Positions 7,746 to 16,923 of a stretch of DNA of 64,000 nucleotides are shown piece after piece. Positions within the stretch are counted from its first letter, which is position 1. The number at the start of each line of letters is the position of its first letter. The DNA is from Stutzerimonas stutzeri KOS6 (GTDB taxonomy: Bacteria > Pseudomonadota > Gammaproteobacteria > Pseudomonadales > Pseudomonadaceae): NCBI RefSeq assembly GCF_000307775.2, contig NZ_KK020676.1:1989768-2053767 (forward strand). The letters are read 5' to 3'. The notes beneath the pieces were generated by a model. It searched no databases. It was not told the DNA's origin and was given only the letters and a program-made list of their open reading frames with translations. Made by a program: the position numbers and the translations under genes.

Positions 7746-9116
7746 TCAGTAGAGCCAGATTTCCACGCGGCGATTTTTCACCCGGCCGCGGTCCGCTTCG
7801 TTAGAAGCGACTGGAAGTTCTGCTCCCATTCCCTTGATTTCCTTCAGATAGACACCGCGTCTGTTCAATTCGCGACGGACTGCCATCGCGCGCAGCTTGG
7901 ACAGCAGCGCGGTGCGCGAGGGATCGCTTTTCGCATCGCCGAAGCCGACCAGTACCGCGCTGCCGGTGAGTTTGTCGCGACTGCGCAGGTAAGCGGCGAC
8001 CCGTTCCAGATCGCGCTGGGCCTTGTTGTCCAGCTGGGCGCTGCCTTCCTCGAAGCGGAAATTCACCGTCAGTCGTTCGGCCTCGTTCGCCAGCTGCTGG
8101 TAGAAGGCAGGCATGTCGGCCTGCGCCGTCTGGCGAATCGCCTCGATGTGCTGGGCCACATAACCGGATTGCTCGACGATGCGCTGTCCGGCGTCACTGT
8201 GAGTGAAGTCGATGAGGGCCCGCGTCCAGTCGGACTGTGTGGTCGGATTTGCATAGAGGAACAGCCGGCGCGACAGCGGGTAGTCTTCGGTCGCAATCAG
8301 CGCGCGGTGGGGCAGCATGGGCTGGGATTCGCCGTCGGCTATGGCCAGGGCCTTGGCCTTGCCCAGCGAAGCAAGGCCGGTGAAGCCGATGGCACCGGCG
8401 TCCAGGGTGACCGCGCGGGACAATTCGTCGTTCGATTCGTAGCGTCTCGCCCCAGTCCAGAGCGTCTTGCCCTGGCGCGCCAGCACCAGTTCGTTGAAGG
8501 TGTCGTAGGTGCCGGAGCGATCATCGCGTGCGTGCAGCCGGACGGGCAGGTCTGGCCCGCCCAGTTCACGCCAGTTGCGAATTTCGCCTGCGAACAGTGC
8601 AGCCAGCTGGGCGGTGCTCAGGGAGGTCAGCGGATTGCCCGGATGCACCACGATGGCAAGGCCGTCGATGGCCACGACCTGCTCTGCGCCGGCGCTGCGC
8701 ATGTCGCCCAGTTCGCTCAGCTCGGCGCGCTCGCTGGCCTTGATCGGCCGGGAGGCAGCGGCAAGATCGCCCTGGCCGTTCTTCAGGCCGGCGAAACCGG
8801 TTCCGGTACCATGCGCGGCGACTGTCGCATGCACCGGCCTGCCATCCGCCGTGCGCGCGCTGATGCGCTGCTCATTCTCCACATTGGTCGGGTGGATGCC
8901 GACCTCTCGAAGGCCCTCGGCTTCGAACAGGCCGGCGATGAGCATCGGCGCCAGCTTGGCGCCCACGGTATTGGAACCGTTGATGCTCAGCGCCGCCGAC
9001 CCGTCAGTGGGGATCGGCAAGGCAGCGATGCTGGTCTCCGAGAGTCCACCACCGAGCATGATCAATAGCAGGGGCAACAGCCGGGTCCGGAACCGTCCAG
9101 CGATACGTGGCGTCAT
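7746..9116 (-). CDS. PstS-like phosphate-binding domain fused to OmpA C-terminal domain
   Basis: This is a 456-residue exported protein. After a signal peptide (LLPLLLIMLGGGLSETSIAA) comes a PstS-like periplasmic binding domain (about residues 40-310) with INGSNTVGAKLAPML, AAASRPIKASE, AIVVHPGNPL, and the DDRSGTYDTFNELVL loop. The C-terminal part, about 340-456, is OmpA/MotB-like (FRFEEGSAQLDNKAQRDLERVAAYL, and a GRVKNRRVEIWL ending), which normally binds peptidoglycan. The start has a strong AGGAGG site. The combination suggests a cell-wall-tethered phosphate or oxyanion sensor/binder. No pst transport genes are adjacent. Confidence 0.85.
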   Translation of the reverse strand: MTPRIAGRFRTRLLPLLLIMLGGGLSETSIAALPIPTDGSAALSINGSNTVGAKLAPMLIAGLFEAEGLREVGIHPTNVENEQRISARTADGRPVHATVAAHGTGTGFAGLKNGQGDLAAASRPIKASERAELSELGDMRSAGAEQVVAIDGLAIVVHPGNPLTSLSTAQLAALFAGEIRNWRELGGPDLPVRLHARDDRSGTYDTFNELVLARQGKTLWTGARRYESNDELSRAVTLDAGAIGFTGLASLGKAKALAIADGESQPMLPHRALIATEDYPLSRRLFLYANPTTQSDWTRALIDFTHSDAGQRIVEQSGYVAQHIEAIRQTAQADMPAFYQQLANEAERLTVNFRFEEGSAQLDNKAQRDLERVAAYLRSRDKLTGSAVLVGFGDAKSDPSRTALLSKLRAMAVRRELNRRGVYLKEIKGMGAELPVASNEADRGRVKNRRVEIWLY

Positions 9117-9214
9117 CTTGCGACCTCCTTGTAGAAGGTCGCGAGATTAAGACGATTCGGTTACTGACAAATGACAGCGGGCCGGGCGTTGCCGGAACTG
9201 TGCCAGAGTCGCGG

Positions 9215-10027
9215 TCAGCGCACTTCGATCCATACCGGACAGTGATCCGAGGGCTTGTCCATCGCACGGATGTCGTAATCGATGCCACAGCCGGTGACCC
9301 GCTCGTGCAGCGCTGCCGTGGTCAGGATGTAATCGATGCGCAGGCCGCGGCGTGGCTCGTCCTCGAAGCCGCGGCTGCGATAGTCGAACCAGCTGAAACG
9401 GTCCGCGACCTCAGGGTTGAGGGTGCGGAAGCTGTCCTGCAGCCCCCAGTTCTTGAGTCGCTCAAGCCACTCGCGCTCTTCCGGCAGGAAGCTGCACTTG
9501 CCGGTGCGCAGCCAGCGCTTGGCATTGACTTCACCGATACCGATGTCGCAATCCTGTGGCGAAATGTTGAAATCGCCCATCAGCGCCAATGCTTCGTCCG
9601 GCTTGAATCGCTGTTCGAGCAATGCCAGCAGGTCGGCATAGAACTTGGTCTTGGCGGGAAATTTCAGCGGATGCGCCCGGCTTTCGCCCTGCGGGAAGTA
9701 GCCGTTCATGACGGTTACCGATTGGCCATCGGCATCGGCAAAGCGGCCCCAGATGAAGCGTTTCTGTGACTCCTCGCCATCATTGGGAAAGCCCTTGTGT
9801 ATCTCGAGCGGGGCCTGGCGCGAGAGCAGGGCGACGCCATAGTGGCCTTTCTGCCCGTGGTAATGCACGTGATAGCCGAGCGCCTCGATTTCTGCCTGCG
9901 GGAACTGCTCGTCGGCGACCTTGGTTTCCTGCAGGCCGATGACATCGGGCTGGTACTTGTCGATGATCGTGGAAAGTTGATGAGGTCGGGCGCGTAACCC
10001 ATTGATATTGAATGAAACGATCTTCAT
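9215..10027 (-). CDS. xthA: Exodeoxyribonuclease III
   Basis: This 270-residue enzyme matches E. coli ExoIII in length (268 aa). It is the major AP endonuclease and 3'-5' exonuclease/phosphatase of base-excision repair. Catalytic motifs of the endonuclease/exonuclease/phosphatase fold are visible: [11 protein letters not shown] at the N-terminus, GLQETKV with the metal-binding Glu, [11 protein letters not shown], and the terminal [10 protein letters not shown] with the catalytic Asp-His. The start at 10027 ([11 protein letters not shown]) is the conserved family start; the longer upstream frame is not credible. It stands alone. Confidence 0.95.
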   Translation of the reverse strand: MKIVSFNINGLRARPHQLSTIIDKYQPDVIGLQETKVADEQFPQAEIEALGYHVHYHGQKGHYGVALLSRQAPLEIHKGFPNDGEESQKRFIWGRFADADGQSVTVMNGYFPQGESRAHPLKFPAKTKFYADLLALLEQRFKPDEALALMGDFNISPQDCDIGIGEVNAKRWLRTGKCSFLPEEREWLERLKNWGLQDSFRTLNPEVADRFSWFDYRSRGFEDEPRRGLRIDYILTTAALHERVTGCGIDYDIRAMDKPSDHCPVWIEVR

Positions 10028-10249
10028 AAGTAGTCCGTAAGTTGCCTGCTGGATGCTTGAGCTGCGCAGCGAGTGGGCGCTTTGCTCAGGGCGGGCGAAA
10101 GGCCGTGATTCTAGTGATACCAGCTCGCTCGTGCCAGGTGGGAACGGCTTCCGGTCGCAGTTGCCGTGCGCGTCCCTGGTCCGCTGGCGTGGCAGGGCGT
10201 AGCAAGCGCTGCTAAGTTGCAATCATCCTTCAGAACAACCGGAGTCGCC

Positions 10250-10885
10250 ATGCCGATGTCTGCCGAGGTTCGCATGCTCGATAGCGGTTACGACCGCGAA
10301 GCCCGCTCGCTGCTGTATCACGCCTACCGTCACGAGCCCACCTTCGCCTATCTGTTCGAGGCCGACCGTCCGGGCTACCAGCGGCGCGTACGGGCCACGG
10401 TGCGCGAGTTGGTGAACCAGCATTTCCTCCAGCAGCAGCCGGCGCTGGGTCTGCTGCTGGATGACCGGCTGATTGCCGTCGCGCTGATTGCACCGCCACA
10501 ACGCCGCCTGGATATCACCGAAAGCTGGGCCTGGCGGGCGCGGATGCTGCTGACGGCCGGGTTTCGCTGCACGCGGCGCTATCTGGATTATCACGTTGCG
10601 GTGCTTGCCTGCGTGCCCACCGGTGCGGTGCATCTGCTGCCCTTGATGGGCGTGCATCCGCGTTTTCAAGGGCAGCATTATGGCGAGCAGCTGCTGGAGG
10701 CCGTACACCAATGGTGCGCCGAGGACGAAACGTCCCAGGGGCTGGTGGTCGATACCGGTAACCCGCGTTACCTGAATTTCTATCAGCGTCAGGGCTATGA
10801 GGAGATCGGCCAGATTGCGGTCGGGCCGGTGGTGGAACACATCTTTTTCCACCCGGCGCCACGGCGCCTGGAAGCGGTGCGTTAG
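10250..10885 (+). CDS. GNAT-family N-acetyltransferase
   Basis: This 211-residue protein has an acetyltransferase fold in its C-terminal half: LLPLMGVHPRFQGQHYGEQL carries the acetyl-CoA-binding Q/R-x-x-G-x-G/A region, followed by VVDTGNPRYLNFYQRQGYEE, typical of motif B. The N-terminal half (SLLYHAYRHEPTFAYLFEADR) is typical of a subgroup often found near stress or resistance genes. The substrate is unknown. The start at 10250 follows a CCGGAG site. It is divergent from xthA across a 222-bp gap in which nothing else was recognised. Confidence 0.85.
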   Translation: MPMSAEVRMLDSGYDREARSLLYHAYRHEPTFAYLFEADRPGYQRRVRATVRELVNQHFLQQQPALGLLLDDRLIAVALIAPPQRRLDITESWAWRARMLLTAGFRCTRRYLDYHVAVLACVPTGAVHLLPLMGVHPRFQGQHYGEQLLEAVHQWCAEDETSQGLVVDTGNPRYLNFYQRQGYEEIGQIAVGPVVEHIFFHPAPRRLEAVR

Positions 10886-11035
10886 GCCGGAGCGAATTTT
10901 TTGCCGGGCGAGCCGGTCTGACGGGTCTGAAGCTATGCGATGTCAGCCGATGCCCATCTTCCGCAAAATTGCCTCACACACCGTCTCGCCCGGGGCCTCG
11001 GGCATGCCAGGCAGCTCGTGCTAGCATTGCGCGCC

Positions 11036-12763
11036 ATGAGCAGAACGAACCGAATCGGCCCGCTGGCAGCCGCGTTCCTGATGTTGTGCGGTATCCCGGC
11101 CAGCGCCGCTGAGCTCGACGTTCGTATCGAGCCGGAGAACCGCGCACTCCGGGAAAACATCGAAAACTATATAGGCGACCTCGGTGATCGCGATGCGCGC
11201 GAGCTGCTGCGCTACGGCAGGGTAGCCCAGCGCCAGGCGGAGAAGGCGCTGCAAGCGCTGGGTTACTACCGCAGCCGCATTCGAAGCGACGTACGTGAAG
11301 GTGACGAGCCGACTCTGGTGCTGCGCGTGCAGGCCGGCGAGCCGGTGCGCCTGCGTAGCATCAGCGTCCGTCTGGAAGGGCCGGCCGCCGAGTTTCCCGG
11401 TTTCAGCGTCGACCAGCGCAGCTTGCGCCAGGGTGACGTACTCCATCACGGGCGCTACGAGGACGTGAAGCAGCAGTTCCTCAACCAGGCTTCGCGCTTC
11501 GGCTATTTCGATGGGCGTTTCACCCGCCAGCGGCTGGCGGTCGATCCGCGGGATAATGCCGCCGATATCGAGTTGCTGTTCGACAGCGGGCCACGTTACC
11601 GCCTGGGCGATGTGCGCTTCGAAGGCGATGCGCCGTTCGATGACGAGCTGCTTGCCCGCATGGTGCCGTTCGACGCCAATACGCCGTACGACTCCGAATT
11701 GATTGCGGAACTGACTCAGGCGCTGCAATCGAGCGGCTACTTCGAGGGCGTGCGGGTCGACGCCAACCCCGGCAGTGCCAACCAGCAGCGCATCCCGGTG
11801 GCGGTCAGCCTGGTGACGCGAAAGCCGCGCACCTTTGGCCTGGGACTGGGTTACTCCACCGATGTCGGCCCGCGCGTACGGCTGGACTGGACGCGCCACT
11901 GGGTCAACCCGCAGGGGCACAGCTATGGCGCCGAGACGGAGCTCTCGGCGCCGCGGCAGAATGTCGGACTCTGGTACGACATCCCGCTCGACCCGCCATT
12001 GACCGACAAGCTGCGCTTCGTTGGCGGCTACCAGTACGAAGAGATCGCCGGCACCGACAGCCTGAGCCGCCTGCTCAGGCTTGGCCCGGAATGGCACAGC
12101 CAGCTGTCCAGTGGCTGGCTGCGAGTGGTTTCCCTGAAATGGCAGCATGAGGAGTATCGCCTCGGCGACGATTCCGGGATCAGTACGCTGCTGATGCCTG
12201 GCGTGGCCTACAGCTATCTTCGCAGCGACAACCGGATCGATCCGAGTCATGGCTACCGCCTGCAGTTCGAGGTGGCCGCGGCCAAGGCCGGCGTGCTGTC
12301 GGACGCGGACCTGGTGCATGCCAACATGCTGGTGCGCGGGCTGACCACAGTGGGGCGGCGGCATCGCTTTCTCGGGCGGGTACAGCTCGGTGGCAACTGG
12401 ACCGACGAATACGTCAACGTGCCGCCTTCGCTACGCTATTTCGCCGGTGGCGACCAGAGCGTGCGTGGCTACGACTACCAGAGTCTGTCGCCGAGCAACT
12501 CCGATGGCGACAAGATCGGTGGCCGTTACCAGTTCGCCGTCAGTGCCGAGTATCAGTATTCGATCGCCGAGAAATGGCGTATCGCGACCTTCGTCGATCA
12601 GGGCAACGCATTCAACTCGCTGGAAATCCCCACCCTCAAGAGCAGTGTCGGGGTCGGTGTGCGCTGGGTTTCGCCAGTCGGCCCGATCCGCGTCGACGTG
12701 GCCCATCCGCTGGATAGCGAAGGCGGCGTGCGGCTGCACTTTTCCATGGGGCCTGAGCTGTGA
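11036..12763 (+). CDS. tamA: Translocation and assembly module outer-membrane protein TamA
   Basis: This 575-residue Omp85-family protein has a signal peptide (PLAAAFLMLCGIPASA-AEL), three POTRA-like repeats up to about residue 265, and a 16-strand barrel domain ending in a typical outer-membrane aromatic/hydrophobic C-terminus (RLHFSMGPEL). The FAGGDQSVRGYDYQ segment contains the VRGY motif of the Omp85 family's conserved inward loop. E. coli TamA is 577 residues. With TamB it forms an envelope-spanning module involved in autotransporter assembly and phospholipid transport. The ATG at 11036 is preferred because it puts the signal peptide at the N-terminus. It overlaps tamB by 4 bp. Confidence 0.94.
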   Translation: MSRTNRIGPLAAAFLMLCGIPASAAELDVRIEPENRALRENIENYIGDLGDRDARELLRYGRVAQRQAEKALQALGYYRSRIRSDVREGDEPTLVLRVQAGEPVRLRSISVRLEGPAAEFPGFSVDQRSLRQGDVLHHGRYEDVKQQFLNQASRFGYFDGRFTRQRLAVDPRDNAADIELLFDSGPRYRLGDVRFEGDAPFDDELLARMVPFDANTPYDSELIAELTQALQSSGYFEGVRVDANPGSANQQRIPVAVSLVTRKPRTFGLGLGYSTDVGPRVRLDWTRHWVNPQGHSYGAETELSAPRQNVGLWYDIPLDPPLTDKLRFVGGYQYEEIAGTDSLSRLLRLGPEWHSQLSSGWLRVVSLKWQHEEYRLGDDSGISTLLMPGVAYSYLRSDNRIDPSHGYRLQFEVAAAKAGVLSDADLVHANMLVRGLTTVGRRHRFLGRVQLGGNWTDEYVNVPPSLRYFAGGDQSVRGYDYQSLSPSNSDGDKIGGRYQFAVSAEYQYSIAEKWRIATFVDQGNAFNSLEIPTLKSSVGVGVRWVSPVGPIRVDVAHPLDSEGGVRLHFSMGPEL

Positions 12764-15700
12764 GGCGCGTCGGCCGGGGGATCGCCCTGACGCTGCTAGG
12801 CCTGGTTCTGCTGCTGGTGCTGACGCTTGGCTTGCTGCTCGGCACCACCAGCGGCAGTCGCTGGCTGCTGACCCTGGTGCCGGGGCTGACGGTCGAAGCG
12901 TTCGATGGCCGACTCGGGCAGCGCTGGCAGGCCGAGCGGCTGATCTGGGAGCAGGGCGGCAGCCGCGTCGAGGTCAGCCAGCCTGGTCTTGCCTGGTCGC
13001 CGTCTTGCCTGCTCAAGCGCACGCTGTGCATCGACGAGCTGGTCAGTGGTGACATCGACCTGCGTTTCCCGCCCAGCGAGCCGGAGCCCGACGCGGAGCC
13101 TTTCAGCCTGCCGGAAATCCATCTGCCGTTGGCGCTGCAGGTCGAGCGGGTCGACATCGGCCGGCTACGCCTGAACGACACCGAGCAGCTGCGGCGCCTG
13201 CAACTGCGCGCGAACTGGCACGCCGAGGGGTTGGATATCCAGCGGCTCGACGTGCTCAGGAGTGACATTGACCTGTCGCTGAGCGGCCGGCTGCAGCCCA
13301 GCGGTGATTGGCCGTTGACGCTGGGCGGACAGGCAGCGTTGCAGTCGCCGGACGAGCAGCCCTGGGCGCTGATGATCGCCGTCGAGGGTGAGCTACGCGA
13401 GCAACTGCACGTGCAGATGCAGAGCCAGGGTTATCTCGATGGCACGCTCAGCGGCCAGTTGCGACCGCTCGACGAGCAACTTCCGGCAACCATCAGGCTG
13501 CATGCCGATGCCTTCAAGGCCTTGCCCGACCTGCCGGACACCTTGCGCCTGCACGACCTCGAGCTGACTGCGAGCGGCAATATGGCGGAGGGCTACCGTG
13601 TGCTGGGCACCACCCACCTGCCCGCTGACGCTGGCGCCGTGGGCGTGGCGCTCGAAGGTGTGGTCAGCCCGAGTGGCGCGCAGCTCGACGTGCTGGAACT
13701 GGACGCCGGCGAGCAGCGTGCCATCCGGCTGAGCGGCGATGTGGACTGGCAGGACGGCCTCGCCGCGAATGCCGAGCTGTCGTGGCGCGACTTCCCCTGG
13801 CAGCGGCTCTATCCGCAGATCGAAGAGCCGCCAGTGACGCTGCGCCAGCTCAAGGCCCAGATCCAGTACGTCGATGGCAACTACCTGGGCAATTTCGAAT
13901 CTGCCATGAGCGGTCCGGCAGGCGACTTCACGCTGAACAGCCCGGTTAGCGGCAACCTTGAAACCGTGCATCTGCCGCAGCTGCAATTGCGAGCCGGGCA
14001 GGGTAGTGCAAGCGGTTCGCTCAGTATCGGTTTTGCCCAGGGCATCGACTGGAAGGCGGACCTGGCCCTCAGCGATCTCGATCCGGCCTACTGGCTGGCC
14101 GAACTGCCGGGCAGGCTCGGCGGTTCGCTGCGCAGCCAGGGTGCGCTGCGTGATGAGCGCCTGCAGGCCGAAGCGAGCCTCGACATTGCTGGCCGCCTGC
14201 GCGGGCAGCGCGCCCAGTTGCAACTGCAGGTCAGCGGCGAGGACGATCGCTGGGACGTGCCCGGCATCAATGTGCGCATGGGTGACAACCGTATCCACGG
14301 ACGTGGCCGCTGGGGGCCGACACTGGATGGTCGGGTGCAACTGGAACTGGTCCGTCTGGCCCAGCTCTGGCCAGACCTGAGTGGGCAGCTCAGCGGGCAG
14401 GTCCTGCTGAGCGGCACGGCCGCTGCGCCGAGCGGGCGCGCCGAGCTGAACGGGCGCCGGCTCGGCTATCAGGACCACCGGCTGCGTCGCCTCGGTCTTC
14501 AGGGCGAGCTGTCCGCTGGCGAGCGTGGCCGTCTGACGCTGAACGCCCAGCGCATTCGTGCAGGCGAAACCGAACTCGGAACCTTGCAGGTCGATGCCGC
14601 CGGAACGGCCGAGAAGCACCAGGCTGAGGTGACTCTGCAGGGGCCGTTGCTGGATCTGGTGCTGGGCTTCGACGGCGGGTTGCGTGGCGCCGACTGGATA
14701 GGTCGGCTGTCGCGCGGCGAGCTCAGGGCAAAGCAGCAGGACTGGGCATTGCAGCGTCCCGCTGCGCTGCAACGGCTTGCCGACGGCAGGCTCGAGCTCG
14801 GTGCGCACTGCTGGCAGTCCGGGCCGGCGAGCCTTTGTGCCGAGGACCAGCGGCTGCTGCCCGATCCACGCATCCGCTATCGTCTGCGCGACTTTGGCTT
14901 GCAATCGCTGGCCGAATACCTGCCCGAGGATTTCCGCTGGCAGGGCGAGTTGAACGCCGATGTCGAACTGGATCTGCCCGCCAGCGGACCGACGGGGCGT
15001 GTGCTATTGACTGCCGGGCCTGGTGTCCTGCGCATTCGGGAAGCCGAGGTCTGGCACGACTTCCCTTACCAGACGTTGTCGCTCAACAGCCGTCTGTTAC
15101 CGGAGCGGATCGACAGTGAACTGCGTTTCCGCGGCGATGAGCTGGGCGAGCTCGACCTGCAGCTGCATATCGACCCGCGCCCGGAAACCATGCCGATCGA
15201 TGGTGAGTTTCGCCTGGGCGGGCTCGATCTGGCCATCGCCCGGCCCTTCATGCCCATGGTCGAGCGGCTCAACGGAGAACTGAACGGCAGCGGCCAACTG
15301 GCCGGCAGCCTGCAGCAGCCCAGGCTGAACGGTCAGCTGCTGTTGACGGGAGGCGAAATAGCCGGCAGCGAACTGCCCACCACCTTCGAACAGTTGCGGA
15401 TGCGCATGCTGATCGAGGGTGAACGCCTTGCCGTCGATGGCGACTGGCATGCCGGAGAAGAGGGGCGTGGCACCCTGAGCGGCGTGGTGGACTGGGCCGA
15501 CGAGCTGGATCTGGACCTGGCCATCAGGGGCAGTCGCCTGCCGGTGGTGGTCGAGCCCTATGCAGAACTCGAAGTGGAGCCCGACCTGCGCGTCGAGCTG
15601 AGTGGTCGGGAGCTGCTGCTGAGCGGGCGCGTGCAAGTGCCGCGCGGCGCCATCACGGTGCGCGAGCTGCCGCCGACGACGGTAAAGGTTTCCGAGGACA

Positions 15701-16440
15701 CGGTGATCGTCGGTCGTGAAGCCGAGGAACCGGCAACGCCGCTGGCCATGAGGATGGATGTCGATGTCGAGGTGGGCCAGGATCGCCTGCGCTTCTCCGG
15801 CTTCGGTCTCACCGCCGACCTCGCGGGTTACCTGCATATTGGCGATAACCTCGATGCGCGCGGTGAGCTGCAACTGAACAATGGCCGTTATCGCGCTTAT
15901 GGCCAGCGTCTCACCATTCGCCGTGCGGAACTGCTGTTTACCGGTGTGCTCAGTCAGCCATTCCTCAATATCGAAGCGATTCGCCGAATCGATGCCGAGA
16001 ACGTGGTCGCCGGGTTGCGCATCACCGGCAGCGCGGAGCAGCCACGGATCGATGTCTTCTCCGAGCCGGCCATGAGCCAGGAACAGGCGCTGGCCTATCT
16101 GGTGCTCGGCCGGCCGCTGGGCGGCGATACGGGGGACAGCAACCTGCTGGCACAGGCGGCTCTGGGACTTGGCCTGGCGGGCAGTTCGTCGATCACCGGC
16201 AGCCTGGCGCAGCGACTGGGCATCCAGGACTTCCAGCTCGATACCGAGGGCACGGGTGCCGCCACCAGCCTGGTTGCCACCGGGCGGCTGACCGATCGCC
16301 TGGCGCTGCGTTACGGCGTCGGTGTATTCGAGCCCTCCAATACCATCGCCCTGCGTTACCAATTGACCCGCCGGCTGTTTCTCGAGGCTGCCAGCGGACT
16401 GGCCAGCTCCCTCGATCTGTTCTACCGGCGCAACTTCTAG
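12760..16440 (+). CDS. tamB: Translocation and assembly module inner-membrane protein TamB
   Basis: This 1226-residue protein starts at a GTG overlapping the tamA stop (GTGA). A single N-terminal membrane anchor (ALTLLGLVLLLVLTLGLLLG) is followed by a very long beta-rich periplasmic region and the C-terminal TamB/DUF490 domain (about 870-1226), including ELQLNNGRYRAYGQRLTIRR and ALAYLVLGRPLGGDTGDSN. E. coli TamB is 1259 residues. As an AsmA-like bridge protein it is thought to span the periplasm with a hydrophobic groove and partner TamA. The overlap indicates translational coupling. Confidence 0.94.
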   Translation: MRRVGRGIALTLLGLVLLLVLTLGLLLGTTSGSRWLLTLVPGLTVEAFDGRLGQRWQAERLIWEQGGSRVEVSQPGLAWSPSCLLKRTLCIDELVSGDIDLRFPPSEPEPDAEPFSLPEIHLPLALQVERVDIGRLRLNDTEQLRRLQLRANWHAEGLDIQRLDVLRSDIDLSLSGRLQPSGDWPLTLGGQAALQSPDEQPWALMIAVEGELREQLHVQMQSQGYLDGTLSGQLRPLDEQLPATIRLHADAFKALPDLPDTLRLHDLELTASGNMAEGYRVLGTTHLPADAGAVGVALEGVVSPSGAQLDVLELDAGEQRAIRLSGDVDWQDGLAANAELSWRDFPWQRLYPQIEEPPVTLRQLKAQIQYVDGNYLGNFESAMSGPAGDFTLNSPVSGNLETVHLPQLQLRAGQGSASGSLSIGFAQGIDWKADLALSDLDPAYWLAELPGRLGGSLRSQGALRDERLQAEASLDIAGRLRGQRAQLQLQVSGEDDRWDVPGINVRMGDNRIHGRGRWGPTLDGRVQLELVRLAQLWPDLSGQLSGQVLLSGTAAAPSGRAELNGRRLGYQDHRLRRLGLQGELSAGERGRLTLNAQRIRAGETELGTLQVDAAGTAEKHQAEVTLQGPLLDLVLGFDGGLRGADWIGRLSRGELRAKQQDWALQRPAALQRLADGRLELGAHCWQSGPASLCAEDQRLLPDPRIRYRLRDFGLQSLAEYLPEDFRWQGELNADVELDLPASGPTGRVLLTAGPGVLRIREAEVWHDFPYQTLSLNSRLLPERIDSELRFRGDELGELDLQLHIDPRPETMPIDGEFRLGGLDLAIARPFMPMVERLNGELNGSGQLAGSLQQPRLNGQLLLTGGEIAGSELPTTFEQLRMRMLIEGERLAVDGDWHAGEEGRGTLSGVVDWADELDLDLAIRGSRLPVVVEPYAELEVEPDLRVELSGRELLLSGRVQVPRGAITVRELPPTTVKVSEDTVIVGREAEEPATPLAMRMDVDVEVGQDRLRFSGFGLTADLAGYLHIGDNLDARGELQLNNGRYRAYGQRLTIRRAELLFTGVLSQPFLNIEAIRRIDAENVVAGLRITGSAEQPRIDVFSEPAMSQEQALAYLVLGRPLGGDTGDSNLLAQAALGLGLAGSSSITGSLAQRLGIQDFQLDTEGTGAATSLVATGRLTDRLALRYGVGVFEPSNTIALRYQLTRRLFLEAASGLASSLDLFYRRNF

Positions 16441-16923
16441 CCATTGCGCCGCCACGGCTGTCCTGGTGCACCGAGACGAGTCCCGGGCGCTTGACCGGGC
16501 GGGGCGGGACGGCGCACCAGGGCGCAGCGTTCGCCACTGGCGTACGCACCAGACTGGGCTACGCTGAGGCCACTTTGCCCGCGTTTACGATTGGCGCGGG
16601 TATGGGCTATCGGGATCTGACCGCTCGGTCTGGTCTACGCGTCGATTCGACCATCGAATCTGGCGTGATTGTCACAGTTCCAATCGGTATATCCAGTGGT
16701 AGCATCGGTTCTTCCGACTGTCGCGGTCGCGACGCTACAGCGCTCTAGCACGAGTCTTGCAGCGCTGGCGTACCTCGGGTCCTACAGGACCGGGAGGACT
16801 GATCGGAATCGTCGTTACCTGGTCGCTGAAAAACCACCGCCACAAGCGTCATGTTTTTCAACGGCTCCATGGTGACGCGGCCCAAACGCGAGGGAACTCG
16901 CCGATAAGAAATAAGGTGAACGA
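16441..16923. other. 483-bp gap; possible structured leader of the symporter gene
   Basis: No credible gene lies here. Several hairpins are visible: GATTCGA/TCGAATC at 16644-16660, GTCGCG/CGCGAC at 16720-16733 enclosed by GTAGC/GCTAC (16699-16738), and GGTCCT/AGGACC at 16778-16791. I do not recognise a glycine, glutamine or other known riboswitch consensus. The gap is unusually long for this window, so a structured 5' leader or small RNA is possible. An AAGGTGA ribosome-binding site precedes the symporter start. Confidence 0.3.

Noticed and set aside
16491..16748. 85-residue open frame in the tamB-symporter gap
   Set aside because: No ribosome site, no recognisable family, and it overlaps several DNA palindromes.
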